Notes: generated by a model not told the origin, from the sequence alone. Shown: positions 8,872 to 17,981, numbered from the stretch's first letter. The stretch is DNA of 64,000 nucleotides from Mesobacillus foraminis (GCF_004340465.1 NZ_SLVV01000004.1:372001-436000), one strand, 5' to 3'. Made by a program: numbers and translations.

Positions 8872-8982
8872 TCATATCCAATCTTTCACATAGGCAACCA
8901 AGCCCAAAACAGCACCTAGCCCGGCTCCTACGAAAGCAGGAATCACATAGCTGGTCTTGTTGAAATTGTTCCGTTTCTTCAT
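8872..8982 (-). CDS. 36-aa single-pass membrane peptide
   Basis: A 36-codon frame starting MKKRNNFNKTSY and continuing VIPAFVGAGLGAVLGLVAYVKDWI. It has a basic N-terminus and a Gly/Ala-rich hydrophobic helix containing G-x-G-A-x-L-G spacing, as seen in small helix-packing membrane peptides. AGGGGGG sits seven bases before the ATG, a very strong ribosome binding site. It lies just upstream of the argS2 T-box on the same strand. Function unknown; the strong start and clean topology argue that it is translated. Confidence 0.6.
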   Translation of the reverse strand: MKKRNNFNKTSYVIPAFVGAGLGAVLGLVAYVKDWI

Positions 8983-9242
8983 ACACATCCCCCCTGCTAA
9001 CTACTACGGTAATATCGGTGAAAAGGTTTTGATTTATTGCTTTTTTTTAGCAAGACTGTATGCTTTTCTTAAAAATCCCCTTACAATTTCGGGAGTATAG
9101 GTATCTAACCCAGAAAAAAAATTTACAGCTCCCTAGTAATGAAAGACCATTTCAGACTTTATCTTCCGCCTTTATTGAGTTTATTTTAGATAACATTCGA
9201 TTCAGCGGCTTTAAGGGACCCTTTTTTTAGTTGAACGAACAA

Positions 9243-10055
9243 TCATCCTGTCTTCCTGCCAATGTAAAGCAAGTGGCTAGATATACCCAGAATATAAGGG
9301 TCAGCTGCACGTTCTATAAGGAAGTTGACGACCCTGGTTACTTCCTCTTCCCCTTTACCTTTCCAGTAATCCCAGCTGTCATTGGTCAAAACAGAACCAG
9401 GGTTGGACCCTATCAAGTTTATTGTTTCAAACCCTCTTGATTCCATAAACGGGGCAATGTCCTCAATATTAAAATAATACGCACCGGTAAAACGTCCCTC
9501 ATCTGCGTGATTAAAACATCCCGTTTGAGAGAATTGAAGGATGGTATCCATGTTATTATTTGGTCTCCAATTCTCTGGAAATAGGAGTGACGTCAATATG
9601 TGTCTGATTCTCGGCATAAAAGCGACAAAAACCAATCCGCCCAGTTTTGTGACTCTTTTTAATTCATTTATTGCCCCACTGCGTTCCTGTTCTTTTTGTA
9701 GATGGTACATGGGCCCAAGCATCAAAGAAGCATCAAAATGGTCGTCTTCCATCATGGTAAGTTTTCTGGCATCTGCTGTATAAAAACCATCAAATTGATT
9801 TTGTAAATTAAGATCTCTTGCTTTTTCCTTCGCCATTTCAACCAATCTTGGCGTCAAATCAGCCAGAGTGACATTATAACCCTCTTTGGCCAGTTCCACT
9901 GAGTATTTCCCCGGTCCTGCACCATTATCAAGGACCCTTCCTGTTTGCGGCATGTACTTTTTAATATAATGCCAGTTTACCTGGAATTCAATCGGTTCCC
10001 GTTCAAGCCTTCCCCACTCATCAAATTGATTGTAATAACGGATGATCTCACTCAT
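9243..10055 (-). CDS. Class I SAM-dependent methyltransferase
   Basis: About 270 residues with a Rossmann methyltransferase core: motif I VLDNGAGPGKYSVELAKEG, the acidic ending of strand 2 in VTLADLTPRLVEMA, and motif IV-like HFDASLMLGPMYHL followed by ELKRVTKLGGLVFVAF. It would move a methyl group from S-adenosylmethionine to a small molecule; the acceptor is unknown. I chose the internal ATG at 10055 because AGGGAG lies six bases upstream and the protein then starts MSEIIRYYNQFDEWGRL, typical of the family. An ATG at 10100 in the same frame is the alternative. Confidence 0.85.
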   Translation of the reverse strand: MSEIIRYYNQFDEWGRLEREPIEFQVNWHYIKKYMPQTGRVLDNGAGPGKYSVELAKEGYNVTLADLTPRLVEMAKEKARDLNLQNQFDGFYTADARKLTMMEDDHFDASLMLGPMYHLQKEQERSGAINELKRVTKLGGLVFVAFMPRIRHILTSLLFPENWRPNNNMDTILQFSQTGCFNHADEGRFTGAYYFNIEDIAPFMESRGFETINLIGSNPGSVLTNDSWDYWKGKGEEEVTRVVNFLIERAADPYILGISSHLLYIGRKTG

Positions 10056-10391
10056 TTGATTCTCCCTGCCTTCTGGTTCATACTCTTTTAATTCGATCAT
10101 CCTATTAAGATCCCCTTTTTTTATCCAGCACTTCTCTTAAAATGTTGTCAGGTTATATGAAAACGCTATTATTCTAATAACATTTCCGGTACTGTCTGGC
10201 TTGATTATATTTTCAGGAATAGACAGCTATTATCGTAAAGTCACTACAGACAAAATATTTAGTTGCCAGTCTTCCAGGGGGATCCCCGTAAATTCCTGGA
10301 AAATAAATAATATTAAATATTTAGTATTTATTAACGTCTTATTTAGGTGTATGATATTATTTATTATTTCAAAAAAGAAAGGTGTTATCAT
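10056..10391 (+). promoter_or_regulatory. Leader region of the ECF transporter gene
   Basis: About 335 bp between divergent genes. It contains a hairpin with arms TTCCAGG and CCTGGAA near 10274-10303, then a very AT-rich stretch with dyad character (AAATATTTAGTATTTATT) and a likely promoter ending TATGAT near 10350. S components of vitamin importers are often under riboswitches, but I see no signature of the TPP, FMN, preQ1, THF or cobalamin classes. Confidence 0.3.
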
Positions 10392-10922
10392 ATGAATTCT
10401 ACCTACTCATCTCTGCAGTCGACGAAGACCAGAACTCTGGTCATCAATGCACTTTTCATTGCCTTAACTCTTGTTGCCACCATGTTCATTAACATTAAGC
10501 TGCCGATCATGGGAAATGGCGGGCTGATCCACCTGGGGAACGTGCCTCTTTTTATCGCTGCCATAGTCTACGGCAAGAAGACAGGCGCGATTGCAGGTGC
10601 CTTTGGAATGGCCTTTTTTGATCTTATCTCTGGCTGGGCCGCCTGGGCGCCGTTCACGTTTGTCATTGTCGGTGCAATGGGCTTCGTAGTTGGTTTCATT
10701 GCGGAAAAGGTTCCCGGCAACAGATTCATGGTATACGCACTGGCCATTGCCACAGCGCTCATCATTAAAGTTGTGGGTTACTATTTTACCGAAGTTCTTC
10801 TCTACGGAAACTGGATCCAGCCATTTGGCTCCGTGCCAGGCAACATTTTGCAGGTCGCCATTGCCGGCATTCTGGTAGTGCCCATTGCTGGACGCTTAAA
10901 GAAGATGGCAGGACAGATATAA
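10392..10922 (+). CDS. ECF transporter S component (substrate-binding membrane subunit)
   Basis: 176 residues, almost entirely hydrophobic, with about six membrane segments. It opens TRTLVINALFIALTLVATMFINIKLP, then GGLIHLGNVPLFIAAIVYGKKTGAIAGAFGMAFFDL and WAPFTFVIVGAMGFVVGFIAEK, a layout of the ECF-type S-subunit family (PF07155-like). These proteins bind a vitamin or related micronutrient and dock on a shared EcfA-A'-T energising module encoded elsewhere. The start at 10392 follows AAAGGTG; a longer frame begins at 10347 without support. Pyridoxine- or thiamine-precursor-type substrates are possible but not proved. Confidence 0.8.
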   Translation: MNSTYSSLQSTKTRTLVINALFIALTLVATMFINIKLPIMGNGGLIHLGNVPLFIAAIVYGKKTGAIAGAFGMAFFDLISGWAAWAPFTFVIVGAMGFVVGFIAEKVPGNRFMVYALAIATALIIKVVGYYFTEVLLYGNWIQPFGSVPGNILQVAIAGILVVPIAGRLKKMAGQI

Positions 10923-10943
10923 ACACAATATTGCCCATGATAG

Positions 10944-10977
10944 AACGAGCCGCCAATTGTTTGGCGGCTCGTTTTTA
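10944..10977 (+). terminator. Terminator of the ECF S-component gene
   Basis: Twelve-base arms beginning AACGAGCCGCC and ending GGCGGCTCGTT around a short loop, followed by TTTTT, 22 bp after the stop codon. Confidence 0.85.
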
Positions 10978-11048
10978 ATGAATTCTGAATCCTTCTTTTC
11001 AATATCCTGATTGGTTATGTTTTTAAAATGAGAGGCAAGCTGTGTAAA

Positions 11049-11546
11049 TCACGCAGGTTCTTTCTGATTCCCATCCGTTATAAACTCATAAAAGATTCCG
11101 GTTATGGCTTGAGTGGTTAAAAAGATGGGGAAAGAGTAGATCAACTTATAATTATTTTGATAGGCAAGGATGTCCAGAAGGGTAAAGACCCATTGCAAGG
11201 CAAGAGCGAGAAGCGCCCATGCAGTGATATAAAAGATAAACGACTTTTTGTTGATGTGGAGCATGTGATAAAAATACATAAAAAAATATCCAGCTGGTCC
11301 AAACAGGGCATAGTAAACCACATCGAAAAATTCGTAATGGTTTGTATCATTTTGCCGGTAAAAGTCGAGGACCCCTCCGCCTATTGTAAAGTCAAAAAGC
11401 ATTCCTGTGGCCAGCCCGCTTAAAATGCTTAAACAAGCCACTTCCCTGCTTAGTCTTTTGGGGAAGAGAAACATCAATAAGTAACCACCAAAATTCATAA
11501 GGATAAGGGATATCTCATTTGTACTGAAATTTCCAATCCCGGTCAT
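11049..11546 (-). CDS. CBO0543-like multi-pass membrane protein
   Basis: 165 residues with four or five hydrophobic segments. The segment LDFYRQNDTNHYEFFDVVYYALFGPAGYFFMYFYHML resembles the CBO0543 family of Firmicute membrane proteins, whose function is unknown. Its ATG abuts the stop codon of the gene at 11547-12017, so it is translationally coupled to it. A third related protein lies at 14069-14596 on the other strand. Confidence 0.7.
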   Translation of the reverse strand: MTGIGNFSTNEISLILMNFGGYLLMFLFPKRLSREVACLSILSGLATGMLFDFTIGGGVLDFYRQNDTNHYEFFDVVYYALFGPAGYFFMYFYHMLHINKKSFIFYITAWALLALALQWVFTLLDILAYQNNYKLIYSFPIFLTTQAITGIFYEFITDGNQKEPA

Positions 11547-12017
11547 TTAACTTTTCCCCCCTTTTAAAACCCAAGAATGATAGCAATAAAGAACCAAATA
11601 ACCGAACCCGTGCAACAGAACATAATATAAATAGGAATAAAACGCATTCCAATTTTCATATTTCATTACCTCAAACTTTTGTAAAACCATTATTACAAGC
11701 AATAAAACAAAGGAAGAAATGAGGACAGCGATCAATTTCCTTCCCATTGAGGCGGCTTGAGGAATACTATTTAAACCAATAACCACTAGAAGCGGTATAA
11801 TAATCGTTCGGTGAATCACATATGCTGTGAAATTTAAGGGTGATTGTGAATAAGTAATATACTGCAGTTCAAAATTGATGATCCAGCTCCAGTTCACATT
11901 CAGGATAAAAACACTCAGAATCAGTGCTGAATTCTCCATTTTAGTTAACTGCCTGTTCATCGCATTGAATGTCGTGATACAAACCAACCCGATAAAAAAC
12001 AGGATGGAAAATGCCAT
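11547..12017 (-). CDS. Multi-pass membrane protein, partner of the CBO0543-like protein
   Basis: 156 residues with about five predicted membrane helices (starting FSILFFIGLVCITTFNAM; later IIPLLVVIGL and LIAVLISSFVLLLVIMVL). The tail YYVLLHGFGYLVLYCYHSWV resembles the corresponding part of the neighbouring protein, suggesting distant relationship. GAGGTG precedes the ATG. The stop codon directly touches the start of the next gene, so the two probably work as a pair. No biochemical role is known to me. Confidence 0.65.
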   Translation of the reverse strand: MAFSILFFIGLVCITTFNAMNRQLTKMENSALILSVFILNVNWSWIINFELQYITYSQSPLNFTAYVIHRTIIIPLLVVIGLNSIPQAASMGRKLIAVLISSFVLLLVIMVLQKFEVMKYENWNAFYSYLYYVLLHGFGYLVLYCYHSWVLKGGKS

Positions 12018-12154
12018 TGGCGTTCACCTCTATTTCATCTGTCACATTTATTCTTTGAAGAATAACCAGATTTTATGTGTCGGGAGAATAAACGTCTTAA
12101 CTCAGGTGGCGATATGCTTCCATTTGGCTAATAGCACAGCTTCCACTGCAATAA

Positions 12155-12188
12155 AAAAGTACGTTCATTTTTGATGAACGCACTTTTA
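12155..12188. terminator. Rho-independent terminator
   Basis: Arms AAAAGTACGTTCAT and ATGAACGCACTTTT with one mismatch around a T-rich loop, between the minus-strand membrane pair and the gene ending at 12222. T tracts occur on both strands. Confidence 0.7.
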
Positions 12189-12221
12189 CTTAATCATTAT
12201 AATCTGGGGAGCCAAGCCTCT

Positions 12222-12584
12222 TCATTTTTTAAACGAAAACCCAGAGAGTAAAAGTAGGCTGTAAGCCCAAAGCAGCCAGGCAGCAAAAAGAGGCCCTGTA
12301 TCTGCCTGCAGATTCGGAAATACGTTTCGAAAGAACACAACACTGAAGATATCCAGGAGCATCCCCGGAAGTGCAATTTGGACAGCTGCTGATAACCGCT
12401 CCGTTTCTGGTATTTTTCTTGCATGATAGTATGGATAGACAGCTCCTGCAATGACAGGGACCGCAAGCAGAAACGTCAAGAGCAGCAAAAGCGGCTCACC
12501 AGGGAGCAAAAAAAGGTGACCAAAGAAACGGAAGATAAATGTAGCTGCCCCCCACAATAAAATTCCCCAGATTATATTTAGCAT
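12222..12584 (-). CDS. DUF5367-like small membrane protein
   Basis: 120 residues with about four membrane helices: MLNIIWGILLWGAATFIFRFFGHLF, then LLLLLTFLLAVPVIAGAVYPYY, VQIALPGMLLDIFSVVFF and LFAAWLLWAYSLLLL. The RFFGHL and LPGMLLDxFS elements fit my memory of DUF5367 proteins, of unknown function. The start at 12584 has GGGGTGG upstream; the frame runs on to 12632 without a better start. Confidence 0.6.
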   Translation of the reverse strand: MLNIIWGILLWGAATFIFRFFGHLFLLPGEPLLLLLTFLLAVPVIAGAVYPYYHARKIPETERLSAAVQIALPGMLLDIFSVVFFRNVFPNLQADTGPLFAAWLLWAYSLLLLSGFSFKK

Positions 12585-12691
12585 AGAACCACCCCAAAAT
12601 TGTCGATAATATGGAGATTCGCACTTTTCCATATAATTCCTTCTCTAGTTGGGGAGTTTTACAAAATTAAAACATTATAGAAATATCCTGC

Positions 12692-13570
12692 TTAATTAAA
12701 CCTTATTTTATATTCCGCCTGGAATGTTTCTCCCTTTTCGAGCTTGTTGATCCCGAATTTCTCCTTCAGATCACCTGTTGTATGAACGGTATCTGCAATC
12801 CCGTACCATGGCTCAATGCAGACAAACGGTGCCATCGTACCGCTTTTCTCCGTATACTTTGACCAAATCCCAACGAACGGGAAATCTTTGAATGTTACTT
12901 GGACACCATGTGGAGATGTATTAGATTTTAGTGCGATTTCATCAATATGGCTGTAAACGAGAGCGTCGTGTTCAAATAATGAGGCTGAAAGTTGAATGAC
13001 ACTCACATTCTCTGCACTTCCTTTTTCATGTATCAAAGAATTTTTCAGTTCATATTCTATTGCCGATTTGTTAGATGCTGGAGTCAAATGAAGGCTGTAG
13101 TCCTCGATGGTTTCATTTTCTAAAAGCGGAACCTTGAAGGCAGGATGCGCACCAATGGAAAAATACATGTTCTCCTGGTTTTCATTGACGATTTCCCAAT
13201 GAACAAGAAGTGAATCCTCTTCAAGTGCATAATGAATAAAAGCTTTGAATTCGTAAGGATACACCTCTTTAAAGCGTCCAAGAGATTCAAAGACAAACGA
13301 AACATTTGTGTCTCCCTGCTTTTCCACCTCAAATTGAACATCACGCAAAAAGCCATGCTGCGACATTTGGTAGGTCTTGCCCTCAAGCTGATATTGATCA
13401 TCCTTCAACCGTCCAACAATCGGGAATAAAATCGGAGAAACTCGTCCCCAGTAGGCACTATCCCCTGTCCACATATAATCCAGCCTATTTATTTTATGCT
13501 GCACCGTACGTACTTCAGCACCGCTGGTCTCAATTCCAACCTTAAGCCATTTGTTTTCAATAACTATCAT
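12692..13570 (-). CDS. Aldose 1-epimerase family protein (LacX-like)
   Basis: About 292 residues of the galactose-mutarotase-like beta-sandwich fold. Recognisable elements are SPILFPIVGRL near residue 47, QHGFLRD near 72, SIGAHPAFKVP near 140, and EPWYG near 255. These match the LacX/YeaD-type branch of aldose-1-epimerases, in which His residues and a Glu near the C-terminus act on the sugar anomeric centre. The substrate is not known. The ATG at 13570 is favoured over the GTG one codon upstream because of the spacing to GAGGGA. It is monocistronic. Confidence 0.85.
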   Translation of the reverse strand: MIVIENKWLKVGIETSGAEVRTVQHKINRLDYMWTGDSAYWGRVSPILFPIVGRLKDDQYQLEGKTYQMSQHGFLRDVQFEVEKQGDTNVSFVFESLGRFKEVYPYEFKAFIHYALEEDSLLVHWEIVNENQENMYFSIGAHPAFKVPLLENETIEDYSLHLTPASNKSAIEYELKNSLIHEKGSAENVSVIQLSASLFEHDALVYSHIDEIALKSNTSPHGVQVTFKDFPFVGIWSKYTEKSGTMAPFVCIEPWYGIADTVHTTGDLKEKFGINKLEKGETFQAEYKIRFN

Positions 13571-14068
13571 CACTATGTCCCTCTTCTCTGCATTATGGAA
13601 TTTTAATCCTATTGTTGCATTGAACCTTTCACTTGTATAGAAAAAACCCTCGGATTGTTCAGTATTTTTATGTATAAAACAAGTTTTTCATTTCAATGCC
13701 AGCTGTCTTCTTTAACCTTTTTATGTCTTTGTTTTCAAAGCCTCTTTTATAATATAGAAAGGCAAACATCCTCCGCGTTCATTAATGGAAGCATCCGTCA
13801 CACAAATCCAGAAAAAACACCCACACACATTTACTGGCTGGCATTGTTACTAATTTTCATCTTTAGTTTGTTCTTCATCGCTTTGAACATTCTTTACCGA
13901 AAAATCACTTCCCGTCCTATGAAGATGATTACTCCCAACAACAATCATGTTACATGTTTTCCCCGGCACAACCAACAAAGGGATGAAAAAACAGCATAAT
14001 TTCTAATCTGTATCCGCACACTATTAACTGAATGGGTAAAAATTAATCATATCCCGAGGGGTTTAATT
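13571..14068. other. Intergenic region, no supported gene
   Basis: A plus-strand frame of 114 codons at 13655-13999 has no ribosome binding site and a composition unlike its neighbours. The last 60 bp hold the ribosome binding site (GAGGGG) of the gene at 14069. No strong hairpin seen. Confidence 0.35.
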
Positions 14069-14596
14069 ATGAATGAAGAACAATCCAGACTGTTAGAATC
14101 GTTAAGGGAACAATCACATCAGCTTGGAGACAAGTGGGTCGATTATTGGCAGACGTATTCCTATATCGATACCTGGCAGTTTTGGCTGAATCTTGTTTTC
14201 CTCGTTCTCCCTTTAATAATTCTTTATTTTAAATTAGATAAAAGCAGAGCCTTACAACTTGGTTTTTTTGGATTCAGCGGCCATGTGCTATCGACTTACG
14301 TTGACAGCTATTCCACGAGATTTGGCCACTGGGAGTATCCTTATCAGGTAATTCCTGTGCTTCCATTAAGCATTGGACTGGATACCTCACTAATCCATGT
14401 TGCTTACATGTTGGTTTATCAGTGGACCATCCACCATAAGAAGAAATATTATGTTGCAACAACCATCCTGGCGGCCTTTTTTGCCTTCATATTCAAACCA
14501 ATCCTGTCTGCATTACATCTATTTCAATTGTCCGAAGGGAACAACTATTTTCATGTCTTTCTATGGTATTTTCTTGGAGGAATCTTATCGAAATAG
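14069..14596 (+). CDS. CBO0543-like multi-pass membrane protein
   Basis: 175 residues with four or five membrane helices. After a soluble start (MNEEQSRLLESLREQSHQLG) come WQFWLNLVFLVLPLIILYFKL, a polar segment TRFGHWEYPYQVIPVLPLS, then LIHVAYMLVYQW and two more helices. The WEYPYQ and YMLVYQ elements resemble CBO0543-family proteins, as do the two minus-strand genes at 11-12 kb. GAGGGG precedes the ATG. A terminator follows at 14753-14795. Function unknown. Confidence 0.65.
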   Translation: MNEEQSRLLESLREQSHQLGDKWVDYWQTYSYIDTWQFWLNLVFLVLPLIILYFKLDKSRALQLGFFGFSGHVLSTYVDSYSTRFGHWEYPYQVIPVLPLSIGLDTSLIHVAYMLVYQWTIHHKKKYYVATTILAAFFAFIFKPILSALHLFQLSEGNNYFHVFLWYFLGGILSK

Positions 14597-14752
14597 GTGA
14601 CGAATATCTTTTTACGGTTTGAAAGAGAGGCTAGTAGGAATTAGCAAGCATTGAACATGGGTATATGCTTTCACATTATTAATGGTTAATATGAATGAAG
14701 TACTCTTTTGCTCTCCTCGTGCCTAAAAAACAACTATAACCTTATAATATAA

Positions 14753-14795
14753 GCAAAAAATCCCTCCTGAAGAACAGTCTATCAGGAGGGATTCA
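14753..14795. terminator. Bidirectional terminator
   Basis: Perfect 12-bp arms AATCCCTCCTGA and TCAGGAGGGATT, preceded by an A tract that gives a T tract on the minus strand. It separates the plus-strand membrane gene from the end of the minus-strand sugar operon and probably terminates that operon. Confidence 0.8.
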
Positions 14796-14830
14796 AGCAA
14801 TTTCAATTGTATTAAATGAGTTCTATATTA

Positions 14831-15940
14831 TTACCTTGGCCACCTATCTTCTTTCTTCATCAATGGTTTAAAGGTTATATGCGGTTCGCTTTGGTACCAA
14901 TAAGCGACAGTGGACACATCATCCTGTCTTTCGAACAAGCCTTTCTTGCACACGCCAATTTGCTGAACCGTTACTTTTAAATCTTCATTGAATCGGATTG
15001 GATCTGGTAAATGCCATCGGTAAAATCCTCTCATTGGCGGAACATCATCATTATGATAGAGATTATGAACGGCTTCATCATTTTTAGAATAATAAGGATA
15101 CCCCATATAAGGCGTGCAATAAGTGTTTTCAACTGTCTTGCCGTCCTGCTGAGTAGCAAAGCTCCATGCACCGCCGAAATAGTCTTCTGTTCCGGTGCCG
15201 CAGATGGTCGGATATTCTTTATCTCCATCGATGAAAAACTTTACTTCCCCTTCTCCCCACCAGTATCTCTCCAATGTGGCAAGTGCTAGATAGGTCCCAA
15301 CATATTGCCCTTTCCCTTTAATCCCTTCAACAATGACATAATCTTCGCCCATGTTGGTGATTTTTTGGCGATTCCATTTTGCATGAAAATAACCAGTGTT
15401 TTCAGGGAGCTCATCGTACAGGCAATAATCAATTTGAAAGAATAATGCTGGAATACTTTCTTCGTGCTGGTTTTCGATCGTAATTTTAGCTTTTTTATTA
15501 AAAGGCATTGGAAAATAACAATTAAATCCTCTCGTGGGATTCACAACGATTGGCAATGAATTCACAGTGCATCCTCTTGCAAATCCATTGCAGAAGAAGT
15601 CACCAAGCGGACTTTCAACAGAGGGAACGGTTTCATCATCCCAGTACATGCGGAGGACCAGATCCCTTAGTACAAAGACATCTTTATCTGTTTGATCCGT
15701 AACTGTTATCCAGATATGCTGGATAACTCCCGGTCCATCTATATCACAAAGAAGAGCCGTATCCCCGGATTTTACGTCACGAAGGCATGGTGATCCTTTT
15801 CTGGAAGGTCCTAAATGACTGGCTGCCATCCCGCCTTTTCCTTTTTCTCCATGAGGGTTTTCTGCCGTAATAGCTCGAGTTCTTCCATTGTTCATCAAAG
15901 GGAGGGTCGAAAGGCTGTTCATAAATGGATTAAGGTTCAT
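14831..15940 (-). CDS. GH172 (DUF2961) glycoside hydrolase
   Basis: 369 residues of the DUF2961 family, now GH172. Diagnostic pieces are LCDIDGPGVIQHIWIT near residue 65, RMYWDDE…VESPLGDFF near 98, and CGTGTEDYFGGAWSF near 250, the most conserved stretch. Characterised GH172 enzymes act on alpha-D-fructofuranosides such as difructose dianhydride I, or on alpha-D-arabinofuranosides. There is no signal peptide, so the enzyme acts on imported sugar. AGAGGAG precedes the ATG at 15940. It is the last gene of the operon with two ABC permeases, two binding lipoproteins and a fructokinase, which favours a fructose-containing substrate. The substrate remains inferred. Confidence 0.85.
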   Translation of the reverse strand: MNLNPFMNSLSTLPLMNNGRTRAITAENPHGEKGKGGMAASHLGPSRKGSPCLRDVKSGDTALLCDIDGPGVIQHIWITVTDQTDKDVFVLRDLVLRMYWDDETVPSVESPLGDFFCNGFARGCTVNSLPIVVNPTRGFNCYFPMPFNKKAKITIENQHEESIPALFFQIDYCLYDELPENTGYFHAKWNRQKITNMGEDYVIVEGIKGKGQYVGTYLALATLERYWWGEGEVKFFIDGDKEYPTICGTGTEDYFGGAWSFATQQDGKTVENTYCTPYMGYPYYSKNDEAVHNLYHNDDVPPMRGFYRWHLPDPIRFNEDLKVTVQQIGVCKKGLFERQDDVSTVAYWYQSEPHITFKPLMKKEDRWPR

Positions 15941-15985
15941 CGTTATTTCTCCTCTCAAGTTCGTTCTTTTATTTGTTTTACAATG

Positions 15986-16888
15986 TTATCCTTTTACGCC
16001 ACCTGACATAATGCCTTCCATGATTTGCCGCTGAAAAATACTAACGAAAATAATGATTGGCAAGATTATGATGAATCCCATCGCAGAGACAAGATCCCAA
16101 GGAACTGCGTACATATTGTCTCTTAAAGGCAATTGGGTAATTGCCGTTGACAGGACCGATATTCCATTTGAATAAAACAGCGGTGTAAAAAAGTTATTTA
16201 AACAAAGAATAAAATTCACGATACAAACCGTTGCAATGGCCGGTTTTAAAATTGGCAAAGTTACATAAAAAAGGGACTGAAAAAATCCACATCCATCAAT
16301 TAAAGCTGCTTCCTCTATCGATGCCGGTATATCATTGAGAAAGTTCTGAAGGATGAGAATGGAAAAAGGGATAATTGAACTAATATAAAGGATGATTAAC
16401 CCAGTGTAGGTATCATACAGCCCAACTTGTCTTAAGAAATCATACAATGGACGGGCTGTCACCACATCGGGGATGAGCATGGAACCCAGGAGAAAAGCAA
16501 CAGCCAATGATAATCCCCTGCTTTTGAATCTTGCAAAACTAAAGGCTGCCAAAACCGAAACAACCATCCCGATTAAAATGGATAATCCTACAATCAAAAG
16601 AGTATCCCAGACTTTTTTTAATAGATCAGCATTTTCAATTAAATATCGATAGCTTTCAAGCGTAGGATTTTCTGGCCAATATTTAATGGGTTTGGAAAAT
16701 AGCTCTCCGGACGGAGTAATGGAAGAGACGAAAATCCACCATAACGGAAACATGATCAAAAACCCAACCGCAAGCGCAGGCGTCCACTTGAAAAATTGCA
16801 TCAGCGCTTTTTTTGCCCATAAGGGAACTCTTCGCGGTTCCGCTACAGGAATGTCATAATTTTTTTCCTTCACTGTTTTGGGATACAT
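15986..16888 (-). CDS. Carbohydrate ABC transporter permease (MalG type)
   Basis: 300 residues, six membrane segments, with the EAA loop near residue 195: EEAALIDGCGFFQSLFYVTLPILKPA. That is the cytoplasmic helix contacting the ATPase. The SSITPSGELFSKPIKYWPENPT segment after the first helix is typical of MalG-type CUT1 permeases. It pairs with the permease at 17036 and the lipoprotein at 17982. No ATPase gene lies in the operon; a shared MsmX-like ATPase is likely. Confidence 0.9.
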   Translation of the reverse strand: MYPKTVKEKNYDIPVAEPRRVPLWAKKALMQFFKWTPALAVGFLIMFPLWWIFVSSITPSGELFSKPIKYWPENPTLESYRYLIENADLLKKVWDTLLIVGLSILIGMVVSVLAAFSFARFKSRGLSLAVAFLLGSMLIPDVVTARPLYDFLRQVGLYDTYTGLIILYISSIIPFSILILQNFLNDIPASIEEAALIDGCGFFQSLFYVTLPILKPAIATVCIVNFILCLNNFFTPLFYSNGISVLSTAITQLPLRDNMYAVPWDLVSAMGFIIILPIIIFVSIFQRQIMEGIMSGGVKG

Positions 16889-16989
16889 ACCGATTCACCT
16901 ACTTATAATCAAATTTATTGATATCTTTGAGGACTATCAGCTACTCATATAAAAATCGCCACAGGGCTGGATTTGCATCTGTGTTAGAA

Positions 16990-17027
16990 ATTGGTGCTTC
17001 CTAACTCGCAGTTGTGGAAGCACCTTT
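16990..17027 (-). promoter_or_regulatory. Hairpin between the two permease genes
   Basis: Perfect arms GGTGCTTCC and GGAAGCACC with a 14-nt loop lie just after the stop codon of the upstream permease. There is no T tract on the minus strand, so a transcript-stabilising or processing hairpin is more likely than a terminator. Confidence 0.45.
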
Positions 17028-17035
17028 CTAGCACA

Positions 17036-17911
17036 TTAGTAATTTACTTTTTTGGCACCATACATGCTAAGGCCACTCAAGATTGCCATTACAATAAACA
17101 GCACAATGGCAATTGATGCAGCATAACCAGTATTCAGGTTGGTAAACGCCTCCGTTGTAATCCGATAGGCAATCAAAGCTGTGTCTTCTCCCGGGCCGCC
17201 GCTTGTCATGGCGTAGACAATATCAAATGAAGTGAGTCTCCACATCGTAAAGAATATACTTAATATCAAAATGTTCTTAGAAATCAGCGGGAGTGTAATT
17301 TTAAAAAAGGTTTGTATTGGTCCGGCTCCATCAATCTTTGCTGCTTCATACATATCTGTAGATATAAATTGAAGACCAGCAAGAACCAATATTGCAAAGA
17401 ACGGCACATCCTTCCATAAATCCACAGCAATTACAGCAAGCCAGGCTGTTTCGGTATGGACAAGCCAATCGAGATTAAATCCAGGATTGAACCAGCGAAT
17501 AAAATCATTTACAATCCCGTAATCATTGTTGAAAGCCCACTTTGAAGCAATTGCGATGACAACCATAGGCATGGCCCAGGGAAGCAACACGATGGTTCGC
17601 AAAACTTTCTGCCCGGCCATTTTCACATTGAGAATTACAGCAAGACCAACCCCCAAAACAATATGACCAATCATGGAACCGACTACAAAAATAACCGTGA
17701 ATTTAATAGAAGTGATCATTTTCGGATCTTGAAAAATATTGATATAGTTTTGGAATCCGACAAACTCGTTAATTCCTCTTAATAGGTTTACGTTGAAGAA
17801 ACTAACCCGAAAGGTTTCGAAAATGGGATACACGGTCGTGAAAAACCTTATTAAAAGCGCTGGTAGAACAAATAACCATGCGATGATTAGGTATCTTTTG
17901 CTGGCATACAT
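17036..17911 (-). CDS. Carbohydrate ABC transporter permease (MalF type)
   Basis: 291 residues with six membrane segments and the EAA motif YEAAKIDGAGPIQTFFKITLP near residue 190. The opening RYLIIAWLFVLPALLIRFFTTVYPIFETFRVSF is typical of CUT1 first permeases (MalF/UgpA). It is co-transcribed with the binding lipoprotein upstream and the MalG-type permease downstream. AAAGGTG precedes the ATG. Confidence 0.9.
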   Translation of the reverse strand: MYASKRYLIIAWLFVLPALLIRFFTTVYPIFETFRVSFFNVNLLRGINEFVGFQNYINIFQDPKMITSIKFTVIFVVGSMIGHIVLGVGLAVILNVKMAGQKVLRTIVLLPWAMPMVVIAIASKWAFNNDYGIVNDFIRWFNPGFNLDWLVHTETAWLAVIAVDLWKDVPFFAILVLAGLQFISTDMYEAAKIDGAGPIQTFFKITLPLISKNILILSIFFTMWRLTSFDIVYAMTSGGPGEDTALIAYRITTEAFTNLNTGYAASIAIVLFIVMAILSGLSMYGAKKVNY

Positions 17912-17981
17912 TTTAACGCACCTTTCTAATGGGAGTTAAAAACGTTTTGATATATTCATGAATATATGAGCATATACTCAC

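Noticed and set aside
10200-10391. Riboswitch upstream of the ECF S-component gene
   Set aside because: Hairpin present, but no match by eye to TPP, FMN, preQ1, THF or cobalamin consensus.
13655-13999. 114-codon plus-strand frame
   Set aside because: No ribosome binding site, low-complexity composition, no motif.
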